This document shows, one piece after another, positions 57,648 to 64,000 of a DNA stretch of 64,000 nt. Where the stretch lies: the NCBI RefSeq assembly GCF_024198175.1, contig NZ_JAJVKV010000002.1, positions 124,001 through 188,000 of the forward strand, in the 5' to 3' direction. The DNA is from Pyxidicoccus xibeiensis. GTDB taxonomy: Bacteria > Myxococcota > Myxococcia > Myxococcales > Myxococcaceae. The notes below the pieces were generated by a model, which was not told the origin of the DNA, ran no database searches, and saw nothing but the letters and a program-made list of their open reading frames with translations. The translations under genes were made by a program, and so were the position numbers. Every line of letters starts with the position of its first letter. Within the stretch, counting starts at the first letter, position 1.

Positions 57648-59161
57648 GGGGCGTCTCTCTTGAAAGCACGGCTCAGCTCACGGCTGAGGGCCGTGGTGTC
57701 GGACAGCAGCTTGGGCAGGCACGCGGCGGCGCCGGCGCGCAATGACTCCAGCGCCGTCTCCATGGTGAGGTGCTCGGCCAACACTACGAAGGGCGCGCCC
57801 TGGGCCAGCGCCTTGCCCAGCTCCAGCGCCTTGCGCCCGTAGGCCGGCGCGAAGTCCCAGCTCACCACCACGCCCACCGGCGAGGCCAGCGCCGTCAGCT
57901 CGATGGTGGGCAGCACCCGCGCCTCCAGGCCCACCAGTGCCAGTGCCTCGGAGATGATGCGCGCCGTCGTCGGGTTGTCCTCCAGCACGTCCACCCGCCG
58001 TGCTTCCGGCCCCGCTCCCAGCGAGGGGAGGACGGGCTGCTCGGACAGTGCGGTGCGCAGCAGCGCCCGCACCTGGCGGATGTCGTCGAAGGGCTTGAGC
58101 AGGTAGTCCACCACGCCCAGCTCCAGCGCCTGCTGCGTCGTCACCAGCGACGGGTAGCCCGTCATCAGGATGACGCGCGAGTTGGAGTACAGGCGCCGCG
58201 CCTGCTGGGCCAGCTCCAGTCCGGACAGGCCCGGCAGGTTCTTGTCCGTGACGATGAGGTCCACCGGCCCCTGGCGCAGCTGGTCCAGCGCTTCCTCGCC
58301 GCTGGCCGCCTCGATGACCTCGCACTCCTTGCCCATCAGGTCGCGGAAGACCATGCGGATGATGGTCTCGTCGTCTACCACCAGCAGCCGCTGGCGCCGC
58401 GTGGGCGGCGCGTCCGTGGTGGGGAAGAGCACCCGGAACACGGTGGCCGGCGGCGGCACGTCCCGAATCAGCCCCGGCGAGCCCAGGCCAATCTGCGCGC
58501 GGTGCTCCTGGGCGATGCGCCGGCACACCGCCAGCCCCAGGCCCGTGCCCCGCTTGTTCGCGGTGACGTACGGCTCGAACATGCGCTCGCGCAGGTCCTC
58601 CGGGATGCCCGGGCCCCAGTCCGCCACATACAGCACCGGCGACGAGCCCTCGAGCGTGAGCACCACCTTCACCCGCCCGCGCCCGGCCATGGCGTCGCGG
58701 GCGTTGTTCAGCAAATTCAGCGTGAGCTGCTCGATGAGGCGCGCGTTGCCCTGGATGGTGATGTCCTCGGGGGCCTCCACTTCCAGGGAGATTCGCGCCG
58801 AGTCCGGGTTGATGCTGAACAGCCTGGCCGCCGCCCAGATGGGCGCCGCCAGCGACAGGCGCTGCTGAGGGGCAGGGCGCTCGCTGGCCAGGCGGATGTA
58901 GTCGGAGACGATCTGCTCCATCCGCTCCACCTGGGCGAGCAGCAGCCGCAGCGGGCCCGAGGGACCGCCGTCCTCCGCCAGGAGCTGTGCGTACGCCTTC
59001 ACTCCGAGCAAAGGCTGCCGCAGCTCGTGCAGCACCTCGGCGGCGAGCTGGGTGGAGTGCGCGCCCACACGTTGCAGAGCCGCCGCCGCCGCTCGCGCGG
59101 CTGGCAGATCACCCACCTCCAGGGCCTGGAGCAGTTGGGCGAGCGGCGCGGGTGTTTCCAT
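57644..59161 (-). CDS. Hybrid histidine kinase with two receivers
   Basis: A 505-residue hybrid. Residues 1-250 are a HisKA-like kinase: the phospho-His in EVLHELRQPLLGVKAYAQLL, the N box LTLNLLNNARDAMAGRGR, G1 WGPGIPEDLRERMFEPY and G2 GTGLGLAVCRR. Next a full receiver: LLVVDDETIIRMVFRDLM, phospho-Asp VTDKNLPGLSG and Lys YLLKPFDD. Then a second, divergent receiver at about 395-490 (VDVLEDNPTTARIISEALA, VVSWDFAPAYG, CLPKLL), where the acceptor region is weak. No signal peptide or membrane segment: a cytosolic kinase. ATG at 59161; longer in-frame start at 59389 overlaps the EncC start region and is rejected. Confidence 0.88.
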   Translation of the reverse strand: METPAPLAQLLQALEVGDLPAARAAAAALQRVGAHSTQLAAEVLHELRQPLLGVKAYAQLLAEDGGPSGPLRLLLAQVERMEQIVSDYIRLASERPAPQQRLSLAAPIWAAARLFSINPDSARISLEVEAPEDITIQGNARLIEQLTLNLLNNARDAMAGRGRVKVVLTLEGSSPVLYVADWGPGIPEDLRERMFEPYVTANKRGTGLGLAVCRRIAQEHRAQIGLGSPGLIRDVPPPATVFRVLFPTTDAPPTRRQRLLVVDDETIIRMVFRDLMGKECEVIEAASGEEALDQLRQGPVDLIVTDKNLPGLSGLELAQQARRLYSNSRVILMTGYPSLVTTQQALELGVVDYLLKPFDDIRQVRALLRTALSEQPVLPSLGAGPEARRVDVLEDNPTTARIISEALALVGLEARVLPTIELTALASPVGVVVSWDFAPAYGRKALELGKALAQGAPFVVLAEHLTMETALESLRAGAAACLPKLLSDTTALSRELSRAFKRDAP

Positions 59162-59282
59162 GTCCGGAGCATGGCGGATGCGTCGGCTTCTACGCAACGC
59201 GGGTGGAGGGAATCCGTTGACCGGGGGCTCGGACATGCGGATGCTGCCCGCGTTTCCCGCCGCTGGCCTCGGGAGGGCCTTC

Positions 59283-59678
59283 ATGCCGCAGACCAACCCG
59301 TTCCACTCGCTCGTGCCCCGGAAGCTCACGGACTCCGAGCTGGCCCGCTCCATCCGGCTGAACATCGAGGCGGAGCTGGACGCCATCAACCTCTACGCCG
59401 CCCACCTCGACGCCACCGACAACGAGGAGGCCAAGGCCATCCTCCGCCACGTCATGGACGAGGAGCGCGAGCACGCCGCCCTCTTCTGGCAGCTCATCGC
59501 CCGGCTGGACCCCGAGCAGGCCCAGCACGACAAGGAGGCGTCGGAGAAGTACCGCCTCATCACCACCGGCGCGTCGCACGAAGAGGTGGAGGCCGTGGGC
59601 AAGGAGGGCGGTGGCGAGCGCTCCCCGGCCGACATCAGCCTCGAGAAGCGCCTCACCGTCGGCAGCCTGCGCCGCTAG
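59283..59678 (+). CDS. encC: Encapsulin cargo ferritin-like protein EncC
   Basis: A 131-residue encapsulated ferritin-like protein (EncFtn family) that oxidises and stores iron inside an encapsulin nanocompartment. The helix pair carries the ferroxidase motif: Glu31 (NIEAELDAINLY) and Glu61/His64 (DEEREHAALFW). The C-terminus LEKRLTVGSLRR contains the LTVGSLRR cargo-loading peptide of Myxococcus encapsulin. In M. xanthus the cargo EncC is encoded apart from the shell encA, and this matches. ATG 59283. No shell gene lies in the window. Convergent with the GGDEF regulator, the stops abut. Confidence 0.93.
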   Translation: MPQTNPFHSLVPRKLTDSELARSIRLNIEAELDAINLYAAHLDATDNEEAKAILRHVMDEEREHAALFWQLIARLDPEQAQHDKEASEKYRLITTGASHEEVEAVGKEGGGERSPADISLEKRLTVGSLRR

Positions 59679-61055
59679 CTAGGAACCGGAGCCGCCCTGC
59701 TGCCGCCGCTCGGCGGGCGGGGCCTCCAGGTCCAGCGCCGCCATGTAGACGACATTCCGCGAGCCACGCTTGCCGCGGTACATGGCCCGGTCCGACAAAT
59801 CCAGCAGCGCGGCCTTGGCCTTGGCGTGCTCGGGGAAGCTCGCCACGCCGATGCACGTGGTGACGGTGAGCGCCAGGCCCTCGCGCGCCAGGAAGCGGTG
59901 CGTCTCCATGGTGCGGCGGATGCGCTCCGCCACCTTGAGCGCGCCGCCCGAGTCGGTGCCGCGCAGCATCACCACGTACTCGTCCCCGCCGTAGCGGGCC
60001 ACCACGTCCGGGTCTCTCACGCAGCCCTTCACCACCCGGGCCGTCTCCACCAGCAGCTTGGAGCCCACCAGGTGGCCGTGGGTGTCGTTGATGGACTTGA
60101 AGTGGTCCAGGTCCATGAACAGCAGGCTGAAGGGGCGCTGCGTCTGGAGCGACTCCTGGATTTCGCGGTCCAGCACCATGTGCAGGTAGCGCGTGTTGAA
60201 GAGGCGGGTGAGGTCGTCGACGTACGCCAGGTCCTCCACCGCCGCGAAGCGCCCCAGGTTGCGCAGCGCCAGGCCCCAGTTGCGCACCAGGTAGCCGGCC
60301 GTCTCGCCGGTCCACTCCGCACCGGCGCCGCCGAAGAAGAGCACCGCGTGCCCCAGCACCACCTGGCCCTCCACGGCGGGGATGGAGAGCACGCGCGCGT
60401 AGGACACGCCCAGCCCCTCCAGCTCGCGGGGGGCGCGTGCGTCCGTCAGGCGCTCGGTGAGCGCGGCCACCAGGCGCTGCTCCACCTCGGTGGACAGCCC
60501 GCGCGTGCCGTGCAGGCGCAGGCCGGAGGTCGGGTCTCGCTCCAGCAGCACCACGGCGCTGGCGGAGGCCATGCCCTGCAGGGCGCTCGCGGTGGCGGCG
60601 GCCAGCTTCTCGCGGTCCAGCGTGGTGGCGATGCGCTGGCCCGCCTCCAGCATGGCGACGTGCCGGCGCAGGGAGGCGTTCTCCTGCATCAAGTCCCTCG
60701 TGGTGAGGGCGCGGCGGACGGCGTGCTGGAGGGCCTCGGGGGCCACCGGCTTGACGAGGTACTCGGCCGCGCCGCTCTTGATGGCCCGCACGGCGGGGTC
60801 GACCTTGTCCAGGCCGGTGATGACCACCACCTCCACGCCGGAGTGGCGGTCTCTCACGTAGCGCAGGACCTCCATGCCGTCGCCGCCGGGGAGGATGAGG
60901 TCCGTCACCACCGCATCGAAGCGCTCCGCGTCGAGTGCGTCCCGGGCTTCCTGCAGTGTGCCCACCGCGGTCACGGCGTGGCCCACGGCGGTCAGGTAGT
61001 CGCCGTAGAGGGTGCGGGCGATCTTTTCGTCATCGACGAGGAGGATGCGCGCCAT
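59679..61055 (-). CDS. Response regulator with GGDEF diguanylate cyclase domain
   Basis: A 458-residue protein. N-terminal receiver (MARILLVDDEKIARTLYGDY, phospho-Asp in VVTDLILPGGDG, Lys in YLVKPV). The middle (about 130-290) is GAF-like. The C-terminal GGDEF domain has the signature as YGGDEYVV (Tyr in place of Phe, an accepted variant) and an upstream I-site RDPD five residues before it, so the enzyme should make c-di-GMP from GTP and be product-inhibited. It starts ATG 61055 (GTG at 61064 possible). It is adjacent to encC and, further on, romR. The stop abuts the encC stop. Confidence 0.9.
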   Translation of the reverse strand: MARILLVDDEKIARTLYGDYLTAVGHAVTAVGTLQEARDALDAERFDAVVTDLILPGGDGMEVLRYVRDRHSGVEVVVITGLDKVDPAVRAIKSGAAEYLVKPVAPEALQHAVRRALTTRDLMQENASLRRHVAMLEAGQRIATTLDREKLAAATASALQGMASASAVVLLERDPTSGLRLHGTRGLSTEVEQRLVAALTERLTDARAPRELEGLGVSYARVLSIPAVEGQVVLGHAVLFFGGAGAEWTGETAGYLVRNWGLALRNLGRFAAVEDLAYVDDLTRLFNTRYLHMVLDREIQESLQTQRPFSLLFMDLDHFKSINDTHGHLVGSKLLVETARVVKGCVRDPDVVARYGGDEYVVMLRGTDSGGALKVAERIRRTMETHRFLAREGLALTVTTCIGVASFPEHAKAKAALLDLSDRAMYRGKRGSRNVVYMAALDLEAPPAERRQQGGSGS

Positions 61056-61106
61056 CGCATCCACGGGCTTAGCACCAAGAGGCGGAAGGCTGCTAGGGTC
61101 GCCGCC

Positions 61107-61922
61107 GTGTCACCCTTCGAAAGCGGACGCCGGCTCTGCCTTCTCGTCGAGGCAGGGGAGACGCGCTACGCCGTGGAGGCCACCTCCGTCATGGAGGTGG
61201 CGATGTCCGGCGCCAATGGCTCCAGCCTCCGGGGCGTGCTGGAGGTGAAGGACCTGTCGGCCCTGCTCGGCGGCCCGCCCGAGGAGGGAGCGGGCATGGT
61301 CGTGGTGCTCGACGTGAGCCCCACCCTGGCCGTGAGGGTGCGCTCCGTGGTGGAAGTCGCAGATGTCGCTCGCGCCCCGTTCTTCCTGCTTCCCCCCGGT
61401 TTGGCGGACTCGCTGGCGCCCCTGAGCCGGGGCGCGGTGCTGCACAAGGAGCGGCTGTACCTGGAGCTCATCGCCGAGGCGCTGCCCCACCGGGTGGGCC
61501 CCCGGTCCTCGCCTGCCTCCCCGCGCCCCGTGCACTGGGCCGAGGCCGCGCCCGAGCGCGCGCTCGTCTTCGAGTCCCAGGGGCTGCTGTACGGCGTCCC
61601 GCTGGGCTTCGTGTCCCAGGTGGTGGAGCGGGGGGATGCCTTCAGCGTCCTGCCCGTGCAGAGCGGGCCGGTGGCCGGTATCTTCCCCCACGTGCAGGTG
61701 CTCTGGCCCATCTGTTCGGTACCCGCACTCCTGGGCGCAGCGCCGGCCCCGGAGGACTTCTTCATCCTCACGGAGCTGGCCGGCCGGAACGTGGGGCTGA
61801 CGGCCACCCGGGTGCTCGGCGTCCTGCAGCGCTTCGTACCGGACGACACCGCGGGCTCCTTTCGCGCTCCCGGATTGCCCGACCCCGTGCTGTTCCTGGA
61901 CCTGCAGCGCATGTTTTCTTGA
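61107..61922 (+). CDS. Double CheW-like domain protein
   Basis: A 271-residue protein with two CheW-type SH3-like folds: residues about 1-125 (CLLVEAGETRYAVEATSVME, then MVVVLDVSPTLAVRVRSVVE) and about 145-271 (ALVFESQGLLYGVPLGFVSQ, then FILTELAGRNVGLTATRVLG). CheW proteins bridge chemoreceptors and CheA, and in Myxococcus similar proteins take part in polarity and motility modules. Starts GTG 61107; it is divergent from the GGDEF gene with 51 bases between starts, and is followed by romR about 118 bases later. Confidence 0.78.
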   Translation: MSPFESGRRLCLLVEAGETRYAVEATSVMEVAMSGANGSSLRGVLEVKDLSALLGGPPEEGAGMVVVLDVSPTLAVRVRSVVEVADVARAPFFLLPPGLADSLAPLSRGAVLHKERLYLELIAEALPHRVGPRSSPASPRPVHWAEAAPERALVFESQGLLYGVPLGFVSQVVERGDAFSVLPVQSGPVAGIFPHVQVLWPICSVPALLGAAPAPEDFFILTELAGRNVGLTATRVLGVLQRFVPDDTAGSFRAPGLPDPVLFLDLQRMFS

Positions 61923-62009
61923 TCGTCCCGGAGCGCGACCCGTAAGCTGCCTCGCTTGATACAGTGCCGCGACCCAGCTTTATCGCGGCAGGAATCTCCA
62001 ACGAATTCA

Positions 62010-62027
62010 GGGGGGTGGACGCCCCCC
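62010..62027 (+). promoter_or_regulatory. GC-rich hairpin upstream of romR
   Basis: Six G (62010-62015), a TGGACG loop and six C (62022-62027). It lies 13 bases before the romR start and could affect ribosome access or be a weak terminator of the CheW transcript. Confidence 0.35.
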
Positions 62028-62040
62028 GAGGCCCGAACCG

Positions 62041-63339
62041 ATGCCCAAGAATCTGCTGGTCGCCGACGACTCGCTCACCATCCGCAAGGTGATTGGGATG
62101 ATCTTCGCGACCGAGGACTTTCAGGTGACCGCGGTGGACAACGGGCTCGACGCGATCTCCCGTGCCCGCGAGCTGCGCCCGGACGTGGTGCTGGCGGACG
62201 TGATGATGCCGGGCAAGAGCGGCTACGAGGTGTGCGAGGCCCTGAAGGGCGACCCCGCCACGCAGGGCATCCCGGTGATGCTGCTGGCCGGCACCTTCGA
62301 GGCCTTCGACGAGGGCCGCGCCCGCGCCGCCCGCGCGGACGACCACGTCGCCAAGCCCTTCGAGAGCCAGGTGCTCATCGACAAGGTGAAGGCGCTCGTC
62401 GGCCAGAAGTCCAACACCATGCCGTCCTCCATGGCCACGATGGTGCGCCCGCCTTCCGCGCAGCCGGCCGCCGCGCCGGCTCCCGCGCCCCAGGCCGCGC
62501 CGCCCGCCGCCGCCCGTCCGGGTGTGCCTCCCGCGCCGGGCATGGCCCGTCCTCCGGGCGCGCCGCCTCCGGGTGCGCCGGGTGCGCCGCGTCCTCCGGG
62601 CCCTGGCGCCCCGCCTCCGGGCATGGCCCGTCCTCCGGGCGCGCCGCCTCCGGGTGCGCCGGGTGCGCCGCGTCCTCCGGGCCCTGGCGTTCCGCCTCCG
62701 GGCATGGCCCGTCCTCCGGGCCCCGGCATGCCGCCTCCAGGCGCGCCGCGTCCTCCGGGCGCGGGGATGCCGCCTCCGGGCGCCGCCGCGCGTCCCGGCG
62801 TGCCGCCTCCGCCGGGTGCGTCCGCGCCGGGCATGCCGCCGCGTCCGGGCATGCCGCCCGCGCCGGGTGCGCAGCCTCCGGGAATGGCGCGTCCGGGGGC
62901 GCCCGCCGCTCCGGGCATGCCGGGTGGTTTCCCGCGTCCTCCGGGGGGCACGCCGCTGCCTCCCGCGCCCGCCGCCACTCAGCCCGCGGCGCGGGGAAGG
63001 GATCCGTTCGGCCTGGGCGCTCCGGCGCCGCAGGCGGCCCAGCCGTCCATCAGCATCGAGGACTCGCTGCCCGACACGAGCGGGGCGGAGGAGATCTCCC
63101 TGGACATGGGCACTCCGCCGGCGCCCGCGCCCACCTCGGCGCGTCCCGCCACGGCCCAGGCTCCCGCCGCCCGGCCCGCCGCCGCGGACGGGGGCGAGGC
63201 CCAGCTGCGCGAGGCGCTGTCGAAGGCCTCCCGCGAGGTCATCGAGAAGATTGCCTGGGAGGTCGTACCGCAGCTCGCGGAGACCATCATCCGCGAGGAG
63301 CTCGAGCGGCTCATCAAGGACCGAGAGACGCAGCACTGA
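62041..63339 (+). CDS. romR: Polarity response regulator RomR
   Basis: A 432-residue response regulator. Receiver 1-120: VADDSLTIRKVIGMIFATED, phospho-acceptor Asp53 (VLADVMMPGKSG), Lys HVAKPFES. Then a Pro/Gly/Ala-rich linker of about 220 residues containing a tandem repeat. The C-terminal EALSKASREVIEKIAWEVVP then QLAETIIREELERLIKD is the conserved helix that, in M. xanthus, mediates RomR polar localisation. RomR works with MglA/MglB and RomX to set the leading pole during gliding. The D53 position and domain plan match RomR. ATG 62041. Confidence 0.93.
   Translation: MPKNLLVADDSLTIRKVIGMIFATEDFQVTAVDNGLDAISRARELRPDVVLADVMMPGKSGYEVCEALKGDPATQGIPVMLLAGTFEAFDEGRARAARADDHVAKPFESQVLIDKVKALVGQKSNTMPSSMATMVRPPSAQPAAAPAPAPQAAPPAAARPGVPPAPGMARPPGAPPPGAPGAPRPPGPGAPPPGMARPPGAPPPGAPGAPRPPGPGVPPPGMARPPGPGMPPPGAPRPPGAGMPPPGAAARPGVPPPPGASAPGMPPRPGMPPAPGAQPPGMARPGAPAAPGMPGGFPRPPGGTPLPPAPAATQPAARGRDPFGLGAPAPQAAQPSISIEDSLPDTSGAEEISLDMGTPPAPAPTSARPATAQAPAARPAAADGGEAQLREALSKASREVIEKIAWEVVPQLAETIIREELERLIKDRETQH
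62536..62736 (+). repeat. 81-bp tandem repeat in the romR linker
   Basis: A nearly exact 81-base unit (27 codons, PGMARPPGAPPPGAPGAPRP then PGPGAPP) at 62536-62616 and again at 62617-62697, followed by a partial third copy to about 62736. It is prone to length change by slippage, so RomR linker length may vary between strains. Confidence 0.85.
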
Positions 63340-63371
63340 GGCGTTCTTCGCCGTAACCTCCTGACCCTCCC

Positions 63372-63395
63372 GCCGGCCCCGTCCCCGGGGCCGGC
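63372..63395 (+). terminator. Hairpin between romR and valS
   Basis: GCCGGCCCC at 63372-63380, loop GTCCCC, GGGGCCGGC at 63387-63395, a perfect nine-pair stem. No U-run follows, and the valS start is nine bases after it. It may terminate romR transcription or, as it covers the region where the valS ribosome site should be, modulate valS expression. Confidence 0.5.
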
Positions 63396-63403
63396 AGTGT
63401 GCA

Positions 63404-64000
63404 ATGACCGACACCACTGAACTGTCCAAGGCCTACGAGCCGACCGAGGTCGAGGCTCGCCGCTACGCCTTCTGGCTGGAGCGCGACTACTTCCGCGCCG
63501 AGCCCACCTCCGACAAGCCCGCCTTCTCCATCGTCCTGCCGCCGCCCAACGTCACGGGCAGCCTGCACATCGGCCACGCGCTCACCGCGACCATCCAGGA
63601 CATCCTCACCCGCTGGAAGCGGATGAGTGGCTTCAACGCCCTGTGGCTCCCCGGCACGGACCACGCCGGCATCGCCACGCAGATGGTGGTGGAGAAGGAG
63701 CTGAAGAAGACCGAGGGCAAGAGCCGGCACGACCTGGGCCGCGCGAAGTTCCTCGAGCGCGTCTGGGAGTGGAAGGCAAAGTACGGCGCGCGCATCGGCG
63801 AGCAGCACCGCTTCCTGGGCGCCTCGCTGGACTGGAGCCGCGAGCGCTTCACCATGGACGAGCAGTCCTCGGCCGCGGTGCGCGAGGTCTTCGTCCGCCT
63901 GTACGAAGAGGGCCTGATGTACCGGGCCCAGAAGCTCATCAACTGGTGTCCCTCGTGCCGCACCGCCCTGAGCGACCTGGAGGTGGAGCACGAGGAGAAG
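63404..64000 (+). CDS. valS: Valyl-tRNA synthetase (N-terminal part)
   Basis: 199 codons to the right edge. The start [20 protein letters not shown] leads into [20 protein letters not shown] (class I HIGH motif), then [40 protein letters not shown] and a zinc-like [10 protein letters not shown] near the end. The enzyme charges tRNA-Val; the KMSKS and editing parts lie beyond the window. No good Shine-Dalgarno site is seen before the ATG at 63404. Confidence 0.95.
   Translation, partial: MTDTTELSKAYEPTEVEARRYAFWLERDYFRAEPTSDKPAFSIVLPPPNVTGSLHIGHALTATIQDILTRWKRMSGFNALWLPGTDHAGIATQMVVEKELKKTEGKSRHDLGRAKFLERVWEWKAKYGARIGEQHRFLGASLDWSRERFTMDEQSSAAVREVFVRLYEEGLMYRAQKLINWCPSCRTALSDLEVEHEEK

Noticed and set aside
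62500-62980. Short repeated units that could suggest a CRISPR array
   Set aside because: The repeats are in frame, code for Pro-rich protein, are tandem without unique spacers, and sit inside romR.
63340-63404. T-box or other riboswitch before valS
   Set aside because: Only a 64-base gap with one hairpin; no T-box sequence or specifier loop.
61768-63429. A 553-residue minus-strand frame over romR
   Set aside because: Arises from the Pro-rich repeats read on the other strand; Arg/Gly repeats of no family.

Overview
The window is high-GC DNA that reads as a member of the Myxococcaceae (Myxococcus, Corallococcus or a close relative). The strongest evidence is the right end. There, groEL, an Asp/Gly-rich lipoprotein, a hybrid histidine kinase, the encapsulin cargo EncC, a GGDEF response regulator, a CheW-like protein, RomR and valS lie in one block. 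From memory this matches the order around MXAN_4461-4467 of M. xanthus. Two other myxobacterial hallmarks are present: an eps-like exopolysaccharide locus with an EpsI/Nla24-like enhancer-binding protein, and imm11/DUF2019 immunity genes.

Layout. 1-12849 (minus strand): a contractile injection system (eCIS, Afp/PVC-like) operon of 14 tightly overlapping genes: sheath, tube, zinc-ribbon protein, Pro-rich linker, Pvc16-like cap, AAA+ ATPase, small protein, CIS-tube domain protein, separate LysM protein, hub, OB-fold spike, PAAR-like tip, gp25 and a gpJ/Afp11-like baseplate protein that runs off the left edge. 13146-15214: flavin reductase, superoxide dismutase, folD. 15608-32948: exopolysaccharide locus with Wzx flippase, CpsF-type, GT4 and GT2 glycosyltransferases, acetyltransferase, sigma-54 activator, Wzz/GumC-like protein, PIG-L deacetylase, Wzy/ligase and accessory proteins. 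33012-41171: Kelch/Cys-rich lipoprotein, acyltransferase, a decayed glycosyltransferase plus truncated methyltransferase, and a GT39-type protein. 41201-42552: a graveyard of immunity genes and a kinase fragment. 42622-51033: LysR-linked redox/hydrolase cluster with aldo/keto reductase relics, an IS66 relic and a sorbosone-dehydrogenase-like lipoprotein. 51140-51241: selenocysteine tRNA. 51272-54474: TetR/epimerase pair, TPR-metallopeptidase, single-domain response regulator. 54568-64000: CIRCE-groEL through romR and valS (cut by the right edge).

The most interesting signal is regulatory. Four transcription units in the polysaccharide region carry a GG-N10-GC (sigma-54, -24/-12) element. Near them are pairs of 15-bp imperfect palindromes of the form GTCYC-N5-GAGAY, whose starts lie 15 or 23 bp apart. 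In three of the four, exactly 15 bases separate the -12 GC from the ATG, so the transcripts would have almost no leader. One of these promoters drives a candidate 29-codon gene ahead of wzz. The resident sigma-54 activator has Glu in place of the phospho-accepting Asp of its receiver, which suggests phosphorylation-independent control. These are inferences from sequence pattern and were not computed genome-wide.
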